From Ruminococcaceae bacterium UBA5904 (GTDB taxonomy: Bacteria; Bacillota; Clostridia; Oscillospirales; Acutalibacteraceae): a stretch of 8,340 nt of DNA. A program made the translations under genes and the position numbers. This document shows, piece after piece, positions 1 to 7,222 of the stretch; the stretch's first letter is position 1, and every line of letters begins with the position of its first letter. The notes below the pieces were generated by a model. The model was not told where the DNA came from. It searched no databases and saw only the letters and a list, made by a program, of their open reading frames with translations. The stretch covers positions 9,117-17,456 of the forward strand of contig DJEG01000032.1 of the NCBI GenBank assembly GCA_002431305.1, written 5' to 3'.

Positions 1-19
1 ATTGTCTTCCCGGGGTAAA

Positions 20-134
20 GGCAAAAAATTTTAAAATATGATTTTGCCCTCGTAAACCCGCAGATTTCATATTGCTGACGCATTGTTATTATTTATAAAC
101 ACGTCAGTCTCATGCGGGAAGATGATATCTTCCC
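20..134. other. Gene-free stretch with several inverted repeats, possible structured RNA
   Basis: No credible reading frame is present on either strand. Inverted repeats are visible: GGCAAAA (20-26) with TTTTGCC (42-48), CCCGCA (57-62) with TGCGGG (113-118), nested inside it CTGACG (75-80) with CGTCAG (102-107), and GGGAAGAT (116-123) with ATCTTCCC (127-134) around a three-base loop. GGGAAGA (116-122) could also pair with TCTTCCC at 5-11, so the local hairpin and a long-range pairing exclude each other. I do not recognise a known RNA family. It could be a structured RNA, an RNA end continuing from outside the window, or chance structure in an AT-rich spacer. Confidence 0.3.
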
Positions 135-198
135 CTACATAAAGAATGTTTGCGCTTCAAAGCGATAAATTATTATTTATCATTAAAATTGCAACAAC

Positions 199-229
199 AA
201 AACGGAGTCGGTTTTCTCGACTCCGTTTT
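199..229. terminator. Strong bidirectional intrinsic terminator-like hairpin
   Basis: A perfect 12-bp stem, AAAACGGAGTCG (199-210) with CGACTCCGTTTT (218-229), closes a seven-base loop. T-rich tails follow on both strands (GTTTTGTT on plus; TTTTGTTGTT on minus), so it can work in either direction. On plus it would end any transcript entering from before the window. On minus it would be the last barrier for transcripts from the aldolase gene. Confidence 0.75.
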
Positions 230-253
230 GTTCATTGTATTCACCATTTATAA

Positions 254-293
254 AAAAATAACCGCCCCATATTCCAAACCGGCAGTTATTTTT
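254..293 (-). terminator. Intrinsic terminator, best oriented for the aldolase transcript
   Basis: AAAAATAAC and GCC (254-266) pair with GGC and GTTATTTTT (281-293) around a 14-base loop. The one interruption, c263 opposite a284, is a C-A mismatch in plus-strand RNA but a U-G wobble in minus-strand RNA. The stem is therefore continuous only in the minus direction, where a seven-T run also follows (258-252). This makes it the most convincing intrinsic terminator for the minus-strand transcript ending with the aldolase gene, about 285 bases beyond its stop codon. Confidence 0.65.
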
Positions 294-305
294 CAACTAA
301 AAACT

Positions 306-337
306 CAGGGATAAACCGTCTATCGGGTAACTCCCTG
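306..337. terminator. Terminator-like hairpin
   Basis: CAGGGA (306-311) pairs with TCCCTG (332-337), and an inner CCG (316-318) pairs with CGG (324-326). T-rich tails follow both ways: TATTTTTATT on plus and AGTTTTTAG on minus. It is weaker than the hairpin at 254-293 because of the large inner loop, but lies in the same cluster downstream of the aldolase gene. Confidence 0.5.
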
Positions 338-409
338 TATTTTTATTATAGACATTTATCCCCGATTTGTCAATAACTACAAACGCATATTACATAAATC
401 GCAAAATAT

Positions 410-437
410 ACGGAGCCGGCATTTACGTCGACTCCGT
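410..437. terminator. Terminator-like hairpin, sister of the one at 199-229
   Basis: ACGGAG (410-415) pairs with CTCCGT (432-437), and the stem continues through CGGC (417-420) and GTCG (427-430) with one mismatch. The outer arms match those of the hairpin at 199-229: ACGGAGYCGG on the left and TCGACTCCGT on the right. GTTTTATTTATT follows on plus and ATATTTTG on minus. It is the first hairpin met by minus-strand transcripts leaving the aldolase gene. Confidence 0.5.
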
Positions 438-577
438 GTTTTATTTATTCAATTAATATCAAACCAACCGAACCGGATGATTTCGGATGCAGAAAGGATT
501 TTATATCGGCGACGTTTGTACACAGGTTCTGCGAGACGATAAAAATTCTTTATGCGCCGAAAGGGACGGTTCCGCTC

Positions 578-1513
578 TTACACTTTACCTGCACAGCCGA
601 GAACATCATTAATCTTATGCTCTACCATGTCCTTGATTGCGGTTCTGGCGGGAGCGAGATACTGACGGGGATCAAAATGATCGGGATGCTCTGCGAAGTG
701 CTTACGGATGGAAGCGGTCATTGCAAGACGGAGGTCGGAGTCAATGTTGATCTTGCAGACAGCCATCTTAGCGGCCTTAGCAAGCTCGGACTCGGGAATG
801 CCGATAGCGTTGGGCATGTTTCCGCCGTAGGTGTTGATTTCCTTAACAAACTCCTGAGGAACGGAAGAAGCGCCGTGGAGAACGATGGGGAATCCGGGAA
901 GTCTCTTGCCGACTTCTTCAAGTATATCAAGACGAAGCTTGGGATCCTGACCGGGTTTGAATTTGTATGCACCGTGAGAGGTTCCGATAGCGATAGCGAG
1001 CGAGTCAACGCCTGTTCTCCCTACGAAATCCTGTACCTCTTCGGGTCTGGTGTAGCAGGCGTTTTCGTCGGAAACGTTAACGTCGTCCTCGATACCTGCA
1101 AGCTGACCGAGCTCGCCCTCAACGACAACGCCGTGAGCGTGAGCGTACTCAACAACCTTAGCGGTAAGAGCAACGTTTTCCTCATAAGGATGATGAGAAC
1201 CGTCAATCATAACGGATGTAAAACCGCCGTCGATACAGCTCTTGCAGATGTCGAAATCCGCGCCGTGGTCAAGGTGAAGAGCGATGGGGAGACCGGTTTC
1301 GATAACGGCGGCTTCGACGAGCTTGGTAAGGTACGTATGGTTAGCGTACTTTCTCGCGCCTGCGGAAACCTGAAGGATAAGGGGAGCTTTGAGCTCTGCT
1401 GCGGCCTCGGTGATACCCTGGACGATCTCCATGTTATTAACATTGAAAGCGCCGATGGCATAACCGCCCTCGTATGCTTTTTTGAACATTTCCGTTGTTG
1501 TTACAAGCGGCAT
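578..1513 (-). CDS. fba: Class II fructose-1,6-bisphosphate aldolase
   Basis: This cytoplasmic glycolytic and gluconeogenic enzyme cleaves fructose 1,6-bisphosphate to glyceraldehyde 3-phosphate and dihydroxyacetone phosphate, using a zinc-bound enediolate. The product is 311 residues, usual for the family. Visible motifs are the N-terminal MPLVTTTEMFKKAYEGGYA, HLDHGADFD (about 80-88, with catalytic Asp 82 and metal ligand His 83), VEGELG (about 131-136), GTSHG (His 180), LHGASS (His 213) and the NIDSD phosphate/cation motif (256-260). The start chosen is the ATG at 1513: AGGAG (1522-1526) sits eight bases upstream. A GTG three codons earlier lies inside that ribosome binding site and is unlikely. 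The gene has its own consensus promoter and is followed by a hairpin cluster; readthrough from the upstream ygjV-like gene is also possible, since no terminator separates them. Tagatose-bisphosphate aldolase is the main alternative within this superfamily, but is less likely. Confidence 0.96.
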   Translation of the reverse strand: MPLVTTTEMFKKAYEGGYAIGAFNVNNMEIVQGITEAAAELKAPLILQVSAGARKYANHTYLTKLVEAAVIETGLPIALHLDHGADFDICKSCIDGGFTSVMIDGSHHPYEENVALTAKVVEYAHAHGVVVEGELGQLAGIEDDVNVSDENACYTRPEEVQDFVGRTGVDSLAIAIGTSHGAYKFKPGQDPKLRLDILEEVGKRLPGFPIVLHGASSVPQEFVKEINTYGGNMPNAIGIPESELAKAAKMAVCKINIDSDLRLAMTASIRKHFAEHPDHFDPRQYLAPARTAIKDMVEHKINDVLGCAGKV

Positions 1514-1553
1514 ATTTAACACTCCTAAATATTAAAAATTTTCTACAATTAAC

Positions 1554-1582
1554 ATTATATACGCCCTAAATAAGTTTGTCAA
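1554..1582 (-). promoter_or_regulatory. Consensus sigma-A-type promoter for the aldolase gene
   Basis: The minus strand reads TTGACA (1577-1582), a spacer of exactly 17 bases, then TATAAT (1554-1559): both hexamers match the vegetative consensus perfectly. Transcription should start near 1547, giving a leader of about 34 bases before the ATG at 1513. The -35 hexamer contains the TGA stop codon (1579-1581) of the upstream ygjV-like gene. Strong constitutive expression would suit a glycolytic enzyme. Confidence 0.9.
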
Positions 1583-2145
1583 GAAGCAGAGTTCTCCGCT
1601 CTTTCTTTCTTTTTCGCAAGATAGGGCTTTATATCGAATCTGTATATCGCGATTGCGACGGAAACAAGGCTCATCGAGTCGGCAAACAGTGCCTCCCACA
1701 TATGGAACGTAACATTGTAAACGACCCACATTATCGCCGTCGGAACGTTTAAAAATCTGATTTTTCTCGGATTTTTCATCGAATACGCGGCGGTCGAAAA
1801 GAGTTTTCCGATAAGCGGAAATATCGATAGCCATCCGTCCCACGTGAGAATTGCCGAGACGGTAAATACAGCCATAAATATAAACATTGCAATATGCGTG
1901 CTTTTTCCCTTTTCGTCAAGCTTTAAATACGTAAAATTTCTGACGGAGCCGAGCACGTTAAGCACACACCCGGTATACGCGCCGACAAGCAGGTACTGTA
2001 TGCCGAATATAAATTCCGACGTAAGTTTAATAAGCACGATATTTTTATGCTTATTGCTCTGAAAAGCGATAAACGTAAGAACAATTCCGATAAATCCGAC
2101 TATTCGGACAAATATATCGGATTTTATAAATTCCATAAACGCCAT
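1579..2145 (-). CDS. YgjV-like (Imp-YgjV family) multi-spanning membrane protein
   Basis: The 188-residue hydrophobic protein resembles the Imp-YgjV inner membrane family, whose function is unknown to me. Hydrophobic segments lie at about 11-29, 36-57, 84-101, 104-121 and 134-170, with charged loops between them and a lysine-rich C-terminal tail (KKKER, 178-182). Family-like features are GFIGIVLTFIAFQS (17-30), SEFIFGIQYLLVGAYTG (43-59), an NVLG..RN segment (63-70) and a late YRFD (168-171). The ATG at 2145 shares a base with the gatB stop codon (TAATG), so translation is probably coupled to gatB. A second in-frame ATG three codons in (2136) is possible. The nearest GAGGAG lies 14 bases upstream, too far for a strong independent start, which supports coupling. 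It appears to be the last gene of the T-box operon; a role in tRNA amidation is not indicated by its sequence. Confidence 0.8.
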   Translation of the reverse strand: MAFMEFIKSDIFVRIVGFIGIVLTFIAFQSNKHKNIVLIKLTSEFIFGIQYLLVGAYTGCVLNVLGSVRNFTYLKLDEKGKSTHIAMFIFMAVFTVSAILTWDGWLSIFPLIGKLFSTAAYSMKNPRKIRFLNVPTAIMWVVYNVTFHMWEALFADSMSLVSVAIAIYRFDIKPYLAKKKERAENSAS

Positions 2146-3578
2146 TAAAGCTTTTTAAGCTCCTCGTCAAGTATTTCGCCGATGAGAACGGGGTTACCCC
2201 TGCCCTGCGTTTTCGCCATGACCTGACCCATTATCGCCTTCGCCGCGGCTGTCTTGCCCTTCTTATAATCCGCAGCGGACTTCGGGTTGGATTCGATTGC
2301 CGAAAGGACGGCTTTGAGAAGCGTATCTCTGTCGTTTATCTGATTAAGATTATTGTCCTTAACATATTTGACAGGGTCGGTATCGTTCTCCCAGAGAGCC
2401 TTGATAACTTTTTTGCCGACGGAGGAATTTATCTCCGACGTTCCGAGCATTTCGGCAATTGAAGCGAGGTGTTCGGGCGAAATCTTTATATTATAAGAAT
2501 CCGTGTCAAGAAGTTTCATTACATCGGAAATAATGAGGTTTGCGAGGATCTTATGATAGCTTGTGCACTTTGAAGCCTTTTCGAAATAGTCGGCAACCTC
2601 CATTTCATTCGTTATAAGCTCTGCGTCATACGGCGTGAGAGAATATTTTTCGACATACAATTTCTTTCTTACGTCGGGAAGTTCGGGAATTGAATCGGTA
2701 AGCTTCTTTAATTTTTCGTCCGAAGTTATAATCGGCGCAAGGTCGGGATCGGGGAAGTAACGGTAGTCGTTCGCGTCCTCTTTTGTTCTCATTGTAAACG
2801 TTTTACCGCTTGCCTGGTCGTAACGGCGCGTCTCCTGAACGATAGTTCCGCCCGCCTCGATTTCGTCGACCTGGCGTTTGTATTCGTACTCAATAGCCTT
2901 CTGAATGAACGTAAACGAGTTTAAGTTCTTCATTTCCGTTCTCGTGCCGAATTTCTCCTCGCCTTTCTTTCTGACGGAGAGGTTAACGTCGCATCTGAGC
3001 GAGCCCTCCTGCATCTTACAGTCGGAAATGCCCGTATAGAGAATAATCGCGCGGAGCTTCTTCATATAAGCGACGGCTTCCTCAGCGCTTCTGATGTCCG
3101 GTTCGGAAACAATTTCGATAAGGGGAACACCGCAGCGGTTACAGTCGATAAGCGTACCCTTGCCGGGGATGTGGACGAGCTTGCCCGCGTCCTCTTCTAT
3201 ATGAATTCTCGTAATTCCTATCTTCTTAGCGCCGTCCTCGCTCTCGATTTCGAGCCAGCCGTGTTCGCACAACGGCAGGTCGTATTGCGAAATCTGATAA
3301 GCCTTGGGCAAATCGGGATAAAAATAATTCTTTCTGTCCTGTTTCGAATATTTTGCAATCGTGCAGTTTGTCGCAACACCCGCTTTTATAGCGTAGTCGA
3401 CGACCTTGCCGTTAAGAACGGGAAGCGTGCCGGGCATACCCATGCAGACCGGACAGCACTGCGTATTCGGTTCGGCTCCGAACGAAGTGGGACAGCCGCA
3501 GAATATTTTGGTTTTGGTCTTTAACTCGCAGTGAACCTCGAGTCCTATGACCATTTCGTAACCTTTATAATAATTCAT
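2145..3578 (-). CDS. gatB: Asp-tRNA(Asn)/Glu-tRNA(Gln) amidotransferase subunit B
   Basis: GatB binds the misacylated tRNA, activates the side-chain carboxylate of Asp or Glu with ATP and transfers ammonia delivered from GatA. The 477-residue length is normal. The N-terminal cradle domain begins with YEMVIGLEVHCELKTKTKIF (7-26). The zinc-site cysteines are visible as FCGCP (C27, C29) and QCCPVCMG (C41/C42, C45). DYRYFPDPDLAP is a typical conserved block of the catalytic domain. The C-terminal helical/YqeY-like tail, which contacts the tRNA elbow in this family, ends with GNPVLIGEILDEELKKL. AAAGGAG (3588-3594) lies nine bases before the ATG. The gene starts 22 bases after gatA and ends overlapping the ygjV-like gene by one base. 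No missing key residue or frameshift was seen. Confidence 0.97.
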   Translation of the reverse strand: MNYYKGYEMVIGLEVHCELKTKTKIFCGCPTSFGAEPNTQCCPVCMGMPGTLPVLNGKVVDYAIKAGVATNCTIAKYSKQDRKNYFYPDLPKAYQISQYDLPLCEHGWLEIESEDGAKKIGITRIHIEEDAGKLVHIPGKGTLIDCNRCGVPLIEIVSEPDIRSAEEAVAYMKKLRAIILYTGISDCKMQEGSLRCDVNLSVRKKGEEKFGTRTEMKNLNSFTFIQKAIEYEYKRQVDEIEAGGTIVQETRRYDQASGKTFTMRTKEDANDYRYFPDPDLAPIITSDEKLKKLTDSIPELPDVRKKLYVEKYSLTPYDAELITNEMEVADYFEKASKCTSYHKILANLIISDVMKLLDTDSYNIKISPEHLASIAEMLGTSEINSSVGKKVIKALWENDTDPVKYVKDNNLNQINDRDTLLKAVLSAIESNPKSAADYKKGKTAAAKAIMGQVMAKTQGRGNPVLIGEILDEELKKL

Positions 3579-3600
3579 TTAAACTCTCTCCTTTCGTCCG

Positions 3601-5052
3601 TTATTTATTAAGATGATACGCGCCGGTCTCACGCTCGAACGCATAACCTAATCTGTACAGCGTTTTCTCGTCGAATGCCTTGCCCAGCAGCTGCATGCCT
3701 ACGGGCATACCGTCCTTATCCTCGCCGCACGGCATACTCAGCGCGGGAATACCGGCTATGTTTACGGGAACGGTGTAGATATCGCCCATGTACATCTCGA
3801 GCGGATCGCTCGTTTTCTCATTTAATTTATAAGCGGCGGTCGGAGCGACGGGAGAAAGTATGCACGAATAATCCTTGAATATATTGTTAAAGTCGCGCAT
3901 GATAAGCGTTCTGACCTGCAATGCCTTTTTATAATAAGCGTCGTAATAACCAGAGCTTAACGCGAAGCATCCGAGCATTATACGTCTCTTGACCTCGCTG
4001 CCGAAGCCCTCGCTTCTCGTATTCTTATAAAGCTCGGTGATATCCTCGTAATTTTTCGACCTGTAACCGTAACGTACGCCGTCGAATCTCGAAAGATTGG
4101 ACGAAGCCTCGGCCGAGGAAATAACGTAGTACGCGGGAAGCGCGTATTTCATTGTCGGAATCGAAACTTCCTCGACAACGGCTCCCATTTTCTCATATAA
4201 TTTAGCGGCGTTAAGAACCGCGGACTTTACATCCTCGCCGATACCCTCGCCGAAATACTCTTTGGGCAGAGCGATTTTCATACCCTTTACGTCCTTGCCG
4301 ATATCCTCCGAAAGATTGCCGGGTTCTCTGTCAACGGACGTGGAATCGAGCTTATCATGTCCGGCTATTGCGTTAAGAACTATCGCGGAATCCTTAACAG
4401 TCTTCGTAAGAGGTCCTATCTGATCGAGCGACGAAGCGAACGCAACGAGTCCGTTTCTCGAAACGGAACCGTAAGTCGGCTTCATTCCGACAACTCCGCA
4501 GAACGCGGCGGGCTGACGTATGGAACCGCCGGTGTCAGAACCGAGCGCGAACACAGCCTCGTTCGAAGCGACCGCAGCCGCCGAACCGCCCGAGCTTCCG
4601 CCGGGTACGCGGGTTAAATCTCTCGGATTGTGAACTGTCTTGAACGCGGAATTCTCATTCGTCGAACCCATTGCGAATTCGTCCATGTTCGTTTTGCCGA
4701 GCATTACCGCACCCTCGCCGTTTAATTTATTATAAACGAACGCATTATAAGGCGGAACGAAATTTTCGAGCATTTTCGAAGCGCACGACGTAATCTCGCC
4801 CTTTGTGCATATATTATCTTTAAGTCCGTACGGAATTCCCGTAAGAGCGGACGACTCTCCGCGGACAATTTTCTCGTCGGCTTTCTTCGCGCCGTCAAAA
4901 GCCGCGTCCTCGCAGAAACGCAGGTACGCGCCTATTTTTTCGTCGGAGTTCTTGGCGTATTCAAGATATTCTTTCGTAAGTTCGTAAGAAGATATCTCTT
5001 TGTTTTTAAGCATTGAGCTTAACTGTTCAACCGTTAATTTACGTATATCCAT
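3601..5052 (-). CDS. gatA: Asp-tRNA(Asn)/Glu-tRNA(Gln) amidotransferase subunit A (glutaminase)
   Basis: GatA is the amidase-signature subunit that hydrolyses glutamine (or asparagine) and feeds ammonia to GatB. At 483 residues it is full length. The Ser-cisSer-Lys triad is present: Lys 78 in YGLKDN, cis-Ser 153 in GGSSGGS (151-157) and nucleophile Ser 177 in [12 protein letters not shown] (171-182). Further family motifs are [12 protein letters not shown] (119-130) and [10 protein letters not shown]. The ATG at 5052 is supported by TAAGGAGG (5060-5067), seven bases upstream. The first three bases of that ribosome binding site are the stop codon of the AspRS-GatC gene, and the intergenic gap is only 12 bases, so the two genes are tightly linked in translation. 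Confidence 0.97.
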   Translation of the reverse strand: MDIRKLTVEQLSSMLKNKEISSYELTKEYLEYAKNSDEKIGAYLRFCEDAAFDGAKKADEKIVRGESSALTGIPYGLKDNICTKGEITSCASKMLENFVPPYNAFVYNKLNGEGAVMLGKTNMDEFAMGSTNENSAFKTVHNPRDLTRVPGGSSGGSAAAVASNEAVFALGSDTGGSIRQPAAFCGVVGMKPTYGSVSRNGLVAFASSLDQIGPLTKTVKDSAIVLNAIAGHDKLDSTSVDREPGNLSEDIGKDVKGMKIALPKEYFGEGIGEDVKSAVLNAAKLYEKMGAVVEEVSIPTMKYALPAYYVISSAEASSNLSRFDGVRYGYRSKNYEDITELYKNTRSEGFGSEVKRRIMLGCFALSSGYYDAYYKKALQVRTLIMRDFNNIFKDYSCILSPVAPTAAYKLNEKTSDPLEMYMGDIYTVPVNIAGIPALSMPCGEDKDGMPVGMQLLGKAFDEKTLYRLGYAFERETGAYHLNK

Positions 5053-5064
5053 CGTTCAGCCTCC

Positions 5065-7149
5065 TTACTCCACTACCTGAGGAACGAACACGCATCCGTC
5101 CTCTTTCGCGGGGGCATTTGCGAGAAGCTCGTCTCTGTCGGGTTTATTCGTGACCTCGTCGGGTCTGAAAACGTTGCTCATGGGAACAACGTGAGCGGTT
5201 ATGTCAACGTCGGACGTGTCGATTCCCGCGAGCGTGTCGGCAAAATCGATAATCGAGCCGAGTTCTTTCTTCATGCTCTTTTTCTCGTCCTCGGAGAGGC
5301 TTAATCTTGCAAGATTTGCGACCGCGTCAACGTCTATTTCTACCGATTTCTTTTTCTTTTCTTCTTTTGCTTCGCTCTCGTGTTTTTCTAATGCGGAGCC
5401 TAAATTCAAAACTTCAAGCTGTGCGGGGTCTACGTAGTCGGGCGCGCCGGTGAGCGGACAGGACGCGTCTTTCGTCTTCGGGAACGCGATAACGTCTCTT
5501 AATGAATCAGCGCCGACCATAAGCATTACGAATCTGTCAAGACCGAATGCAAATCCCGCGTGCGGAGGCGTACCGTATTTGAACGCGTTGACCATGAAGC
5601 CGAAACGGTCTTCAATCTGCTCGTCGGTAAATCCGAGAGCCTCGAACATCTTGGTCTGAACGTCGGGTTTATGAATTCTGACGCTTCCGCTTCCCAGCTC
5701 GATACCGTTTAATACTACGTCGTACGCCTGCGCTCTGACTCTGCCGGGATCGGTCATTAAGTACTGAACGTCCTCCTCATACGGCATTGTAAACGGGTGA
5801 TGAGTCGCCATGAATCTGTTTTCCTCGTCGCTCCACTCGAACTGCGGGAAGTCGGTGACTATCATAAATTTATAATCGTCTTTATTTCTTAAATGCTGAA
5901 TGTCGGCAACGTCGAGTCTTAAATTGCCGAGAACGCGTCTTACCGCCGCGAGTTTGTCCGCGCAGAAGAGAATGAAGTCGCCTGGTTCAGCCTTAACAGC
6001 CTTTACGATAGCGTCGATATCCTCTTTTGCAAAGAATTTCGTAAGAAGCGAATAAATCTCGCCGTCGGGTCTTATCGCGATCCACGCCATGCCCTTTGCG
6101 CCGTAGGAGGTCGCTTTTTCGGTCAGATTCTCGATTACGGTACGCGTAAACTCCGCACCGCCTTTTACATTGATCGCTCTGACGACTCCGCCGGAATCTG
6201 CGGCTTTTCTGAATACGGAGAAACTGCACGTTTTGGCTATATCGGTAATATCAACTATCGGCAGACCGAATCTCAAATCGGGCTTGTCGCTTCCGTACAC
6301 ATCCATACATTCCGTCCACGTAAGGCGGGGAAACGTTTCGGTATACTCGACGCCCTTTATCTCTTTGAATATATGTTTGAATAATTTTTCAAGATGAATA
6401 AGAACATCCTCCTGGTCTACGAATGACATCTCCATGTCGACCTGCGTAAACTCGGGCTGTCTGTCGGCTCTCAAATCCTCGTCTCTGAAGCATCGGGCGA
6501 CCTGATAGTATTTATCAATACCGCCGACCATGAGAATCTGCTTGAATATCTGAGGCGACTGCGGAAGCGCATAGAACATGCCGGGGTGAACACGGCTGGG
6601 GACTATGTAGTCTCTCGCGCCCTCGGGAGTCGACTTCATAAGCATGGGGGTTTCAACGCAGAGAAAGCCCTCTTTGTCGAGATAATCCTCCGTAACCTTT
6701 TGAATCTTATGTCTTATTTTTAAATTATTAATCATAACGGGACGGCGCAAATCGAGGAATCTGTATTTAAGTCTCAAATCCTCTCTTATCTGTGCGTCGT
6801 CGTCAAGCGAGAACGGGAGCGTTTCGCTCGTCGAAATAAGCTCGATTTTATCAGCCATAAGTTCGACGGTACCCGTTACTATCTTTTCATTTACAGTCTC
6901 CTCGTCGCGGAGTCTGACAACGCCCTCGCACAGCACGACGGACTGGTTACGCAGACTCTCGGCAACGCTGAACTCTTCGCTTGATAAATTCTGCGCGTTG
7001 CATACTACCTGCAAAACGCCCTCTCTGTCTCTTAAATCAAGGAAAATAACACCGCCCATATCGCGCTTTGTCAGCATCCAGCCTGTGACCGTGATTCGCT
7101 GACCGATATGGCTCTCGCGGACAAGTCCGCAGTATATCGTTCTTCTCAA
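5065..7149 (-). CDS. aspS-gatC: Aspartyl-tRNA synthetase fused to GatC (AspRS-GatC)
   Basis: A single 694-residue frame joins two full-length proteins. Residues 1 to about 582 form a bacterial-type class IIb AspRS: the N-terminal OB-fold anticodon domain (TGWMLTKRDMGGVIF from 22), motif 2 (CFRDEDLRADRQPEFTQVD, 220-238), the bacterial GAD insertion (about 290-420) and motif 3 (GFAFGLDRF, 532-540). A charged lysine/glutamate linker (about 588-602) leads into a complete GatC (about 602-694), with ANLARLSLSEDE, SNVFRPDEV and the C-terminal FVPQVVE typical of that subunit. GatC stabilises GatA with GatB. No ATG, GTG or TTG lies in frame near the GatC start, so it cannot easily be made separately. 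The start codon is TTG at 7149 with AGGAGG (7157-7162) seven bases upstream; an earlier TTG in another frame stops at once. The neighbours gatA and gatB complete the complex, so the synthetase is inferred to be non-discriminating, acting on tRNA-Asp and tRNA-Asn. Expression is controlled by the T-box leader. Confidence 0.95.
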   Translation of the reverse strand: MRRTIYCGLVRESHIGQRITVTGWMLTKRDMGGVIFLDLRDREGVLQVVCNAQNLSSEEFSVAESLRNQSVVLCEGVVRLRDEETVNEKIVTGTVELMADKIELISTSETLPFSLDDDAQIREDLRLKYRFLDLRRPVMINNLKIRHKIQKVTEDYLDKEGFLCVETPMLMKSTPEGARDYIVPSRVHPGMFYALPQSPQIFKQILMVGGIDKYYQVARCFRDEDLRADRQPEFTQVDMEMSFVDQEDVLIHLEKLFKHIFKEIKGVEYTETFPRLTWTECMDVYGSDKPDLRFGLPIVDITDIAKTCSFSVFRKAADSGGVVRAINVKGGAEFTRTVIENLTEKATSYGAKGMAWIAIRPDGEIYSLLTKFFAKEDIDAIVKAVKAEPGDFILFCADKLAAVRRVLGNLRLDVADIQHLRNKDDYKFMIVTDFPQFEWSDEENRFMATHHPFTMPYEEDVQYLMTDPGRVRAQAYDVVLNGIELGSGSVRIHKPDVQTKMFEALGFTDEQIEDRFGFMVNAFKYGTPPHAGFAFGLDRFVMLMVGADSLRDVIAFPKTKDASCPLTGAPDYVDPAQLEVLNLGSALEKHESEAKEEKKKKSVEIDVDAVANLARLSLSEDEKKSMKKELGSIIDFADTLAGIDTSDVDITAHVVPMSNVFRPDEVTNKPDRDELLANAPAKEDGCVFVPQVVE

Positions 7150-7156
7150 AACAATT

Positions 7157-7162
7157 CCTCCT
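7157..7162 (-). promoter_or_regulatory. Ribosome binding site fixing the TTG start of aspS-gatC
   Basis: The minus strand has AGGAGG seven bases before the TTG at 7149. The resulting N-terminus MRRTIYCGLV matches the usual start of bacterial AspRS, so the UUG codon is well supported. The site lies immediately after the T-box terminator. Confidence 0.85.
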
Positions 7163-7180
7163 GTCTTAATATTCGGGGAA

Positions 7181-7222
7181 AATAAAAAGCCCCGTCCGAT
7201 AATTCATAAGAATTATGGGACG
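7181..7222 (-). terminator. T-box-controlled intrinsic terminator
   Basis: In the minus-strand RNA, CGUCC-C-AUAAUUC (7222-7210) pairs with GAAUUAU-C-GGACG (7205-7193) around a four-base loop, with one C-C mismatch. GGGGCUUUUUAUUUU follows immediately. The 5' arm begins inside the sequence that follows the T-box motif (GCUUCGUCCC), the usual layout in which antiterminator and terminator exclude each other. Confidence 0.93.

Noticed and set aside
451..577. Possible small protein between the aldolase gene and the hairpin cluster
   Set aside because: No frame with a start, ribosome binding site and reasonable length was seen on either strand.
617..1519. Long 300-residue frame on plus opposite the aldolase gene
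   Set aside because: It is a shadow of fba: the minus-strand product matches the aldolase motifs throughout, whereas the plus frame shows no recognisable family and no ribosome binding site.
1514..1522. GTG start three codons upstream for the aldolase
   Set aside because: The GTG lies inside the AGGAG ribosome binding site, while the ATG at 1513 has ideal spacing and gives the usual family N-terminus.
5341..5400. AspRS-GatC fusion as an artefact of a missed stop or frameshift
   Set aside because: Both parts are full length and in the same frame, the linker is hydrophilic, and no start codon or ribosome binding site exists near the GatC segment. An error cannot be excluded without reads, but nothing here points to one.
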